Below the pieces are notes generated by a model. It did not search any database. It was given only the letters and a program-made list of their open reading frames with translations, and was not told where the DNA came from. Position numbers and translations under genes: made by a program. A stretch of DNA of 22,594 nt from Desulfobacterales bacterium CG23_combo_of_CG06-09_8_20_14_all_52_9 (GTDB taxonomy: Bacteria > Desulfobacterota > Desulfobacteria > Desulfobacterales > UBA2156), in the NCBI GenBank assembly GCA_002771315.1, contig PCSF01000165.1:1-22594 (forward strand). Direction: 5' to 3'. This document shows positions 14,659-20,884 of the stretch, piece by piece (position 1 is the first letter of the stretch; the number at the start of each line of letters is the position of its first letter).

Positions 14659-15175
14659 GCTTTTGGGCCTTTTCTTCCACTTGGGCGGCCATATCGGCTT
14701 TGAAGTCGGCCAGCTTCTTTGCCAGGCGCCGGTCGGACAGCGCCAGGATCTGGACCGCCAAAATACCGGCATTGCGGGCGCCCGGTTTGCCGATAGCCAT
14801 GGTGGCAACGGGGATTCCCGGCGGCATCTGAACCGTGGACAGGAGAGAATCGAAACCCTGCAGGGCCGATGAATCGATGGGAACCCCGATCACCGGAAGC
14901 GGGGTGTGGGCTGCCAGGACCCCTGCCAGGTGGGCGGCGTGTCCGGCGCCTGCGATCAAAATGCGGATTCCCCGATCCTTGGCTTCCGAGGCAAACGCCG
15001 CCGCTCGATGGGGGCTCCGGTGGGCCGAGGCCACCGTCATTTGGAAGGAAATCCCGAAGCGTTTCAAAACAGAGGCTGCCTCGGCCATGACCTCCAGATC
15101 CGAATCGCTTCCCATGACGATCCCCACTCGGGGTGCGGCTTTCTTTGTTTTAGTTTTCCCTGGGTCCTTATTCAC
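14636..15175 (-). CDS. purE: N5-carboxyaminoimidazole ribonucleotide mutase (PurE, class I)
   Basis: 179 aa. It moves the carboxyl group of N5-CAIR to C4 to give CAIR in de novo purine synthesis. The signature motifs are complete: GIVMGSDSDLEVM, VASAHRSPHRAA, AGAGHAAHLAGVLAAHTPLP and the FDSLLSTVQMPPGIPVATMA region. The octameric class I enzyme needs N5-CAIR from PurK. The ATP-grasp gene just upstream is not PurK-like by eye. The spacing is 22 nt to the upstream gene, and the gene overlaps tsaC. About 15 residues at the N-terminus are basic and precede the conserved core. Confidence 0.96.
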   Translation of the reverse strand: MNKDPGKTKTKKAAPRVGIVMGSDSDLEVMAEAASVLKRFGISFQMTVASAHRSPHRAAAFASEAKDRGIRILIAGAGHAAHLAGVLAAHTPLPVIGVPIDSSALQGFDSLLSTVQMPPGIPVATMAIGKPGARNAGILAVQILALSDRRLAKKLADFKADMAAQVEEKAQKLEATALQ

Positions 15176-15197
15176 GCTGATTTTCCTCCCTGGTTGA

Positions 15198-15947
15198 TCA
15201 TAAAGATGCCCGAGCCGCTTCCTCCAGAAGCGTCTGTTTTTTGCGATCCAGTTCCTTTCGATCGACCAAAGCTCCGGCGATCCCCCCGTTCAAGGCGATT
15301 TCCGAAAGATACCCGGTAGTTTCGTCGATGATTTGAAGATCCAAGTGGGCAAAAGGAAACCCCCCACGGGCCATCACGGCGCGGCAAAATGCCTTCATAG
15401 CCTCTGATAGGGAAAACGGTCGACTGGTTCCACCTGCAGAAAGATTCTGTCGGAAATTGTTCGGATTGACCCGGGTGTAAGCCTCCATGAAATCCCCCAC
15501 GATGATAACACGGACATCCGTGAAGCGTTCCAGATAAGGCTGCAGCACGAACGGATAGGCAGAAGGGAGCATCGAGACCACGTTGTAAAGGGATTCCACC
15601 GATTCCCACCGCTTAATGCCATGCCCGCAATGCATTCGGTCCTGTTTGGTGACCACTGTCCCGATTCCGTCCTCCGAATATTGATTGGCCACTTCGATGA
15701 GATCCGCCCTTCGGTAAATAACGCAGGTGCCGGGAATCATCCAGCCGGCAAGTATTTCGGTCTGTGCGGTTTTGGAGGTATTGAGGATCCGGGCCAACGG
15801 GGAGGGGATGCAGCGGATACCCCGTTCCATCATGTCGATGAGCAAAACCGTCTTGAGGGGTGTCGAGGGAAGGTTTCCGATGTAGACATCCCCTGTGGAA
15901 AGCGCTTCGTAACGGGAAGTCAGATCGTTGTGGTTTCGAACGATCAT
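15198..15947 (-). CDS. RimK-like ATP-grasp domain protein
   Basis: 249 aa. The C-terminal two thirds look like a RimK-type ATP-grasp ligase: TVVTKQDRMHCGHGI, then VLQPYLE, then RVIIVGDFMEAYTRVNPNNF, RQNLSAGGTSRPF, and LDLQIIDETTGYLSEIALNG. In the last segment E and N occupy the usual metal-ligand positions. Such enzymes join a carboxylate to an amine through an acyl phosphate. The N-terminal pre-ATP domain is short (LSTGDVYIGNLPSTPLKT). The ATG overlaps the ddl stop (ATGA), so it is translationally coupled to the D-Ala-D-Ala ligase gene. A substrate cannot be named. A role tied to the ddl product, or an independent peptide or metabolite ligase, are both open. Confidence 0.75.
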   Translation of the reverse strand: MIVRNHNDLTSRYEALSTGDVYIGNLPSTPLKTVLLIDMMERGIRCIPSPLARILNTSKTAQTEILAGWMIPGTCVIYRRADLIEVANQYSEDGIGTVVTKQDRMHCGHGIKRWESVESLYNVVSMLPSAYPFVLQPYLERFTDVRVIIVGDFMEAYTRVNPNNFRQNLSAGGTSRPFSLSEAMKAFCRAVMARGGFPFAHLDLQIIDETTGYLSEIALNGGIAGALVDRKELDRKKQTLLEEAARASL

Positions 15948-16933
15948 GCGTGACTATCCCCGGAGGAATCGCCGGCAAGCGACTTGAAGGCCGCCCGCCG
16001 CTTTTTGTCCTCCATGGCCAGATCGATCAGCCGGTCGAGGAGCGCACCGAAAGGAATCCCGGCCTTGGCGGCCGCCTGCGGCAAAAGGCTTGTGGCGGTC
16101 ATTCCCGGGATGGTGTTGGTTTCCAGGACATAGACGTCCATACCTTTCAGGATCATGTCGGTGCGGCTGTATCCCCGGCAGAAAAGGGTCTGGTGGGCTT
16201 TTACGGCGCAAGCTTGGGCCTTTTCGGTTATGTCCTTCGGAATCCGCGCGGGGCAGATTTCCTGGGAGGCTCCGGCCGTGTATTTGGCCTTGTAGTCGAA
16301 GAATTCAAAGTTTGGATTCGGAATGATCTCGATCAGAGGAAGGGCCTCTATAGATTCATTTCCAAGTACGCCGCCCGTGAGTTCGATTCCTGCGATGTGC
16401 TGTTCCAGAAGGATCGTATCATCATGGGCGAAGGCGTCATCCAGGGCGGTTTTCAGGCCCTCGGGGTCCCTGACGATGGTGATCCCGACACTGGAGCCGG
16501 CATTGGCGGGTTTGACCACCAGCGGCATTCCGAGTTGATCCATCCATCCCTTGGGATCCCATGATGTTTGAGGCGTAATCGCTCGATAGGGAGGAATGGC
16601 AAGCCCCGCCTTTTCATAAAGCCTCTTGGAGGCAAGCTTGTTCATGGCCAAGGCGCTGCCAATCACGCCGGAGCCTTGATAGGGGATCCCAAGCAGGTCC
16701 AGGAGTCCCTGGATGGTTCCGTCCTCGCCGAAAGGGCCGTGGAGAATGATCAGGGCCACATCGATTTTCGAGGCGTCGGCGACCAGTCTGGGCAGATCCG
16801 TCTTGGGATCATAACGGAGGATGGCATACTTTTCCTTGTTCAGGACTTCGTGGACTTGGCGGCCGCTGTTGAGGGAGACTTCCCGTTCTGAGGAGACGCC
16901 ACCCGAAAGGAGTGCTACGGTCAACTTTTTCAT
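15944..16933 (-). CDS. ddl: D-alanine--D-alanine ligase
   Basis: 329 aa, typical length. It joins two D-alanines with ATP in the cytoplasm to feed peptidoglycan precursor synthesis. The N-terminal GGVSSEREVSLNSG, then HGPFGEDGTIQGLLDLLGIP, GSALAMNK, KPANAGSSVGITIV, and the C-terminal YSRTDMI plus ETNTIPGMTATSLLPQAA are all Ddl hallmarks. The usual EVN reads ETN. It is followed by the ATP-grasp gene with a 4-nt overlap and preceded by a SHOCT gene 58 nt away. It is probably a real Ddl and not a relative, given how complete the motifs are. Confidence 0.94.
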   Translation of the reverse strand: MKKLTVALLSGGVSSEREVSLNSGRQVHEVLNKEKYAILRYDPKTDLPRLVADASKIDVALIILHGPFGEDGTIQGLLDLLGIPYQGSGVIGSALAMNKLASKRLYEKAGLAIPPYRAITPQTSWDPKGWMDQLGMPLVVKPANAGSSVGITIVRDPEGLKTALDDAFAHDDTILLEQHIAGIELTGGVLGNESIEALPLIEIIPNPNFEFFDYKAKYTAGASQEICPARIPKDITEKAQACAVKAHQTLFCRGYSRTDMILKGMDVYVLETNTIPGMTATSLLPQAAAKAGIPFGALLDRLIDLAMEDKKRRAAFKSLAGDSSGDSHA

Positions 16934-16991
16934 AATTTCGGCTATCCTTTAGATTTGATATCGAAGTGAAAAAAAAGAATATTCAATCTGG

Positions 16992-17483
16992 TCATGGATT
17001 AAAAAAGGTCTTTTTGCCCTTTTCGAATTCATCCCGGGTGATCAGTCCGTTTTCCAAAAGGCGAACCAGTTCTGAAAGTTCTTCCATGTGTTTTAAACGG
17101 GGGTCTTCGAGAAGCGGGGTATTTTTTTCCGGAAAGGCCTCGATCTGCTTTCGATCACCCGAACCGCCGACCTTGAGGGAAATCAACCCGTCCAAGACGG
17201 AAACTTCAACGGATTTTCCACTCAAAAGGGATGGCCGCATCATCTCATAAAGGGTTTTCCCTTCCCGTTTCATGCGCCGGTAGATTCGATACCCAAGGGC
17301 GAGGACGACGGCTGCACCGAAAAGGAAAATCCATCCCATGTAATTGATGATGCCGCTGAAAAAAAGGACGAGAAAGCCGATTGCGGCAATCAAAAAAATA
17401 TGAAGAAGCAGGATGACATGAGCTGCCATGATGGTTTTAAACAAACCATCTCTTTCCTTCTCCTTGTTGCGCTTGAAAAACAT
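16992..17483 (-). CDS. Two-TM membrane protein with C-terminal SHOCT domain
   Basis: 163 aa. Two hydrophobic helices lie at about 18-45 and 48-68 (AAHVILLLHIFLIAAIGFLV; WIFLFGAAVVLALGY), followed by a basic RIYRRMKR stretch, placing the rest in the cytoplasm. The last 35 residues (HMEELSELVRLLENGLITRD, then EFEKGKK) match the short C-terminal SHOCT domain, which probably mediates oligomerisation. The central region is uncharacterised. It is second gene of the operon, 20 nt after DUF1992. Confidence 0.8.
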   Translation of the reverse strand: MFFKRNKEKERDGLFKTIMAAHVILLLHIFLIAAIGFLVLFFSGIINYMGWIFLFGAAVVLALGYRIYRRMKREGKTLYEMMRPSLLSGKSVEVSVLDGLISLKVGGSGDRKQIEAFPEKNTPLLEDPRLKHMEELSELVRLLENGLITRDEFEKGKKTFFNP

Positions 17484-17503
17484 GATTCAAGATCGCTTCT
17501 ATT

Positions 17504-17887
17504 CTATTTTTTAAGTTTCTTTTCCATGCGATCCACCAGTTTACACGCGTAATGTTGGGGAATGTCGAGTTCAATGGTGGATTTTCGCATGGCGTTCAAC
17601 CGCAGGATCAAAAAATTCAATTTTTTGGTCAGACGGTATTTTTCCTGGGCGTCTTTCATGTCCGCTAAAAGATCTTCCGTGCGATGAATTTCATTTTTCA
17701 ACTCAATTTCAGGGGGCAGACAATCCGCGTTTTTCAAAATCTTATGAGCCAGACGGAGATCCTCCGGAATGTGACCGTCATCTTCCAGACGCAGGGGTTT
17801 TCCGGAGCCGGGAAGGTTTTCAAACTCACCCTCCATCATGGCCCTTTGAATCCGTTCCTCGATGATCCATGTAAAACCGGGCAACAT
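17504..17887 (-). CDS. DUF1992 (DnaJ-homologue C28-type) protein
   Basis: 127 aa. The conserved core is IEERIQRAMMEGEFENLPGS, then GKPLRLEDD, then the helical region to LRLNAMRKSTIELDIP. This is the DUF1992 domain, also found in eukaryotic DNAJC28. Function is unknown; the family is soluble and mostly helical. It opens the operon running down to tsaC, with a good sigma-70 promoter about 33 nt upstream of the ATG. Alternative starts are unlikely because the ATG sits at the usual N-terminus (MLPGFTWIIEERI). Confidence 0.88.
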   Translation of the reverse strand: MLPGFTWIIEERIQRAMMEGEFENLPGSGKPLRLEDDGHIPEDLRLAHKILKNADCLPPEIELKNEIHRTEDLLADMKDAQEKYRLTKKLNFLILRLNAMRKSTIELDIPQHYACKLVDRMEKKLKK

Positions 17888-17926
17888 GTAAGTTTTCTAT
17901 AAGCGGGGATGATATTCTTTTAGCAT

Positions 17927-17955
17927 AATATATATGGACTGGTTTTCCTTTTCAA
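17927..17955 (-). promoter_or_regulatory. Sigma-70 promoter of the DUF1992-ddl-purE-tsaC operon
   Basis: On the minus strand TTGAAA (17950-17955), a 17-nt spacer and TATATT (17927-17932). The predicted start is near 17920, which leaves a short leader before the ATG at 17887. Confidence 0.6.
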
Positions 17956-18035
17956 GCCATAAAAGGGCCGATTATCGTTTGACCCCGGCGGGCATCATTT
18001 GATAGATCAGAAAAAATATTGAGAGTGTCAAGGAT

Positions 18036-18168
18036 GATGAAATCGTAAAAAGTCGTCACCCCGTTGAAAAACGGGGTCCATGAGTTTCATAAGTGCTTGA
18101 AAACACTGGATTCCAGCTTTCGCCGGAATGACGGAAAGAGAGCATTTTCGGCTTTTTACGATTTCATC
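18036..18168. mobile_element. MITE-like 133-bp element, copy 2
   Basis: It has the same length as the copy at 2820-2952 and aligns without gaps, with roughly a dozen differences. Inner hairpin arms CCCCGTT/AACGGGG are unchanged, and the ATTCC...GGAAT hairpin is kept. The ends GATGAAATCGTAAAAAGTCG and, inward from the right, GATGAAATCGTAAAAAGCCG form inverted repeats. AAGGAT flanks both sides (18030-18035, 18169-18174), a perfect 6-bp target duplication whose sequence differs from copy 1. The right end is 27 nt before the PurD-like start codon, so it forms that gene's leader or promoter region. Confidence 0.82.
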
Positions 18169-18195
18169 AAGGATGAATCCGGAAAGGAAAAAGGG

Positions 18196-19698
18196 ATGAG
18201 GCGGATTGCGTTTGCGGGGACCGACGGAAGGACGATGTTGTGGGCACTGGTCACCGCCACGGCCACCAGCGAACAGCACCCGGAGTCCTTTGAAGGGGTG
18301 GTGGTCCGGGGAACACCGTCGATGCCCGAATTTTCAAGGCGACTGCAATGGCCGGTGGCCTTTGTCCCGACCCAAAGCAATGCCGCAAAAGATTATGCTT
18401 TAGCCGTCATCGAAGCCATAAAGCGTCAGGAGATCGACGCCGTAGTTCCCATGCCGGAGGCGCTTTTGTTCGAAGGGATTGTAGATGCGCTGGAAGCGGC
18501 GGGTCTTTCCGATCGTATCGTGGGGTTGAGCCGGGCAGGCGCGTTCATAGAAGGAGACAAGATCCGCTGTAAATACTTATGCAAGAAGGCCGGGATCCCT
18601 GTGGCGCCCCGGTGGCGGGACGTCGATGCAAAACAGTATCCTGAGGTCTTGACGACCTGTCTGTCCTTTATCGACGCCTTTGGCGGCGCTGTTCTTAAAT
18701 ATCCTTACAGTGCCGGCGGAAAAGGGGCCCGAATCATCCTCAACACGTGGGATATCCGGGAGGTCTACGACACCCTGATGCGCGATTATGCGGACGATTA
18801 CCGCCGGCTTTTCGAAAAGAAAGGAAACTGGCCCCTGCTCATCGAATCCCGGATGTCAGGTGTGGAAATCTCCTTTACGATTTTTGTGGACAAGGTCGGG
18901 AATTATCAGATCCTGCCCACGGCCATGGATTATCCGGAGCGGTTCGAGGGGCCGGCCAGCAAGGATAATCCCATAACCGGCGGAGTCGGGGCCATCTCTC
19001 CTCACCCCATGGAAACGGCAGAGCTCAAAGAGATAGCCGGCAAGCGGATTGCCGAACCCTTGATTCAAGCCATGAAGGAAGAAGGGATTTTGCGTCCCTG
19101 CGTGATCTATCCGGGATGTTTCGTCTCCCTGGATGCTTTCGGCCGTTCCACAGATATCCGGGTGTGTGAGATCAACATCCGCCTGGGGGAGCCCGAAGCC
19201 CAGCCTGTTGCCCGGCGGTTGAGAAACCTGGGGGCCCTGATCAAAGGTACTCTTGAGGGGACTCTCGATCGGATTAAACCCGAGGTCCGGGACGATCAGG
19301 TGGCGCTTAGCATGGCTTTAGTCACCGGGCCGGGCGGGCCGGATGGACAGCGGGGATACCCCTGGTCCTGCACCAAGGGTGAGGCGCTTGAAATTGACTT
19401 TCCCTATTTCAAGCGCAAGGGGATTCAAATCATCCCTTCGGCCATGACTTATTCCCCGGAAGAAGGGGTTTTCAAATCCGACGGAACTCGGGTGGCGTAT
19501 CTCAATGCCAATGTTACGGTCAAACCCGGTGAAGACCGGGGGCAGGTGGTGGAAAGGCTACGAAACAAGCTCCTGGCGGCCTTTGACAACGGGAAGATCC
19601 GGGTCATCCCAAGAGAAAATCCCCAGGGGAACCGTCTCGATATGAGGCGGGATGTGGGAACGCATTATGCAAAGGCAGCAGAAATTTTTCATTTATAA
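18196..19698 (+). CDS. PurD-like (phosphoribosylamine--glycine ligase family) ATP-grasp enzyme
   Basis: 500 aa; canonical PurD is about 420-430. PurD joins phosphoribosylamine and glycine to GAR. Family landmarks are present but divergent: DAVVPMPEALLFEGIVDALE (about 81-100), IEGDKIRCKYLCKKAGIPVA, KYPYSAGGKGARII, TAMDYPERFEGP...TGGVGAISPHP, INIRLGEPEAQPVARRL and a GARS C-terminal domain. The N-terminal glycine motif reads AGTDGRTML where PurD usually has GSGGREHA. The frame is open from 18064, inside the mobile repeat, but the ATG at 18196 with GGAAAGGAAAAAGGG upstream is the start. It is divergent from the operon carrying purE, which suits a purine role. A paralogue with another amine substrate cannot be excluded. 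Confidence 0.82.
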   Translation: MRRIAFAGTDGRTMLWALVTATATSEQHPESFEGVVVRGTPSMPEFSRRLQWPVAFVPTQSNAAKDYALAVIEAIKRQEIDAVVPMPEALLFEGIVDALEAAGLSDRIVGLSRAGAFIEGDKIRCKYLCKKAGIPVAPRWRDVDAKQYPEVLTTCLSFIDAFGGAVLKYPYSAGGKGARIILNTWDIREVYDTLMRDYADDYRRLFEKKGNWPLLIESRMSGVEISFTIFVDKVGNYQILPTAMDYPERFEGPASKDNPITGGVGAISPHPMETAELKEIAGKRIAEPLIQAMKEEGILRPCVIYPGCFVSLDAFGRSTDIRVCEINIRLGEPEAQPVARRLRNLGALIKGTLEGTLDRIKPEVRDDQVALSMALVTGPGGPDGQRGYPWSCTKGEALEIDFPYFKRKGIQIIPSAMTYSPEEGVFKSDGTRVAYLNANVTVKPGEDRGQVVERLRNKLLAAFDNGKIRVIPRENPQGNRLDMRRDVGTHYAKAAEIFHL

Positions 19699-19733
19699 CA
19701 ATCCCGAAAAACTTCAGAAACAGGTGCCTTAAA

Positions 19734-20366
19734 ATGAAGTTGTTTGGAAAAATCGGAAAAAGCATTATATTTCTCGGCGTTGCATGCGGTTTGCTGATGC
19801 CAGGATCGCCTCAGGTGAAAGCCAGGGAAGTCGTCGATCCCGAAGCAACCCTCGTGGTTCCGGCGGATGTGCTGCAAAAAATCATCCGTGAGGTGCTTCC
19901 CGTTGAACTTGAAAAAATCGAAAATCTCGCAGGAAGGCTCTGGGTGCGTTCCATTGAAAAATTATTTTTGGGAAACAATATCGTCTCTTTTATAGCCCGA
20001 GTGCAAGGAAAGGACCTTTCCTATGTGCGAAAAATTGCGGGATACCCTGCGGCTGTAAAATTCGGTGAAGTGGATCTGGCGTTTAATTGCTCGGCGTCGC
20101 TTTCCTTTGATCGAAAACGGCGCGTTCTCATCTTCAAGCCTCAGATCCGTCCGGCAGAAAAGGGAAACGAACTCTTGACCCCTTTGCTGATGGCCCTGGT
20201 GAATGAAAACGAATATCCTGTGGAAATCGAAAAGCTCAAACCCATCGAGATCCGATTGGGAAATTCTTTGATGCTGGCGCACACGGACGTATCGAATATT
20301 ACCACCTCGAGCAACCGACTGATGATCGGAATTTCTCCCCGAATTCAAAGAAGCGAAAAGAAATGA
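19734..20366 (+). CDS. Exported protein of unknown function
   Basis: 210 aa. The N-terminus is a Sec signal peptide: MKLFGKIGK, a hydrophobic stretch SIIFLGVACGLLMPG, and a cleavage site near VKA-REV. No lipobox is placed correctly. The mature part alternates hydrophobic residues as in a beta-rich fold (LWVRSIEKLFLGNNIVSFIA; VKFGEVDLAFNCSASLSFD). It might belong with periplasmic lipid-binding-like proteins, but I do not recognise the family. AGGTG lies about 9 nt before the ATG. It follows the PurD-like gene by 35 nt and is probably cotranscribed. Confidence 0.7.
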   Translation: MKLFGKIGKSIIFLGVACGLLMPGSPQVKAREVVDPEATLVVPADVLQKIIREVLPVELEKIENLAGRLWVRSIEKLFLGNNIVSFIARVQGKDLSYVRKIAGYPAAVKFGEVDLAFNCSASLSFDRKRRVLIFKPQIRPAEKGNELLTPLLMALVNENEYPVEIEKLKPIEIRLGNSLMLAHTDVSNITTSSNRLMIGISPRIQRSEKK

Positions 20367-20423
20367 TTTTTAGTTCTCGTAAGAGTCTTTTGACAGCGTA
20401 TTTTTATGGGTTAAGGGAAAAGA

Positions 20424-20831
20424 ATGAAAAAGCTGATTAAGCGGATCAGTTTGATGTTTGCGGCAGGTGCCATGGGCGGGCTGATCAACAGCCTGACGAT
20501 GTGGTTTTTCGGGGTGAAAGGAATCGCCGCCCACTTCGGGGTAGCCATTGCACCCGCCCTGACCGGTTCGTGGCTTTATCCCCGACTGGTTTGGGGAGGG
20601 ATCTGGGGGGGGTTGTTCCTGCTGCCCCTGATGGAAAACCGGCAGATTCTCAGAGGCCTGGTGTTCAGCCTTGGCCCTACCCTGGTGCAGCTTTTTTTTA
20701 TTTTCCCCACGATGGACCACAAGGGGTTCCTGGGTGTCGAACTCGGTGCCCTGACACCGGTTTTTGTAATCTTTTACAATGCGATCTGGGGAATCGTCAC
20801 GGCTCTCTGGCTCAAATGGACGGATAAATAA
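20424..20831 (+). CDS. Small inner-membrane protein of unknown function
   Basis: 135 aa. About four hydrophobic segments are seen: FAAGAMGGLINSLTMWFFG, the AHFGVAIAPALTGSWLYPRL region with LVWGGIWGGLFLLPLM, GLVFSLGPTLVQLFFIFP, and LTPVFVIFYNAIWGIVTALW. The N-terminus is basic (MKKLIKR), and it is glycine-rich in the first half. AAGGGAAAAG precedes the ATG. It ends 3 nt before a 16-codon ORF that overlaps thrS, so it may be cotranscribed with thrS. The family is not recognised. Confidence 0.7.
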   Translation: MKKLIKRISLMFAAGAMGGLINSLTMWFFGVKGIAAHFGVAIAPALTGSWLYPRLVWGGIWGGLFLLPLMENRQILRGLVFSLGPTLVQLFFIFPTMDHKGFLGVELGALTPVFVIFYNAIWGIVTALWLKWTDK

Positions 20832-20833
20832 CC

Positions 20834-20884
20834 ATGAAACAATTCGATACGCATGGCGTCGATGAACAGACAGGTGAACGATGA
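20834..20884 (+). CDS. Possible 16-codon leader ORF coupled to thrS
   Basis: ATG 20834 starts 3 nt after the stop of the membrane-protein gene. It encodes MKQFDTHGVDEQTGER and ends at TGA 20882-20884, overlapping the thrS ATG as ATGA. Only two Thr codons are present, so it is not a threonine attenuator. It may simply allow ribosomes to re-initiate onto thrS, or be chance. Confidence 0.25.
   Translation: MKQFDTHGVDEQTGER

Noticed and set aside
15198..15947. purK (expected partner of class I purE)
   Set aside because: The ATP-grasp motifs are RimK-like and the PurK N-terminal domain is absent.
18064..18195. N-terminal extension of the PurD-like protein
   Set aside because: These codons come from the mobile element. 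The ATG at 18196 has a strong ribosome site and begins the conserved domain.
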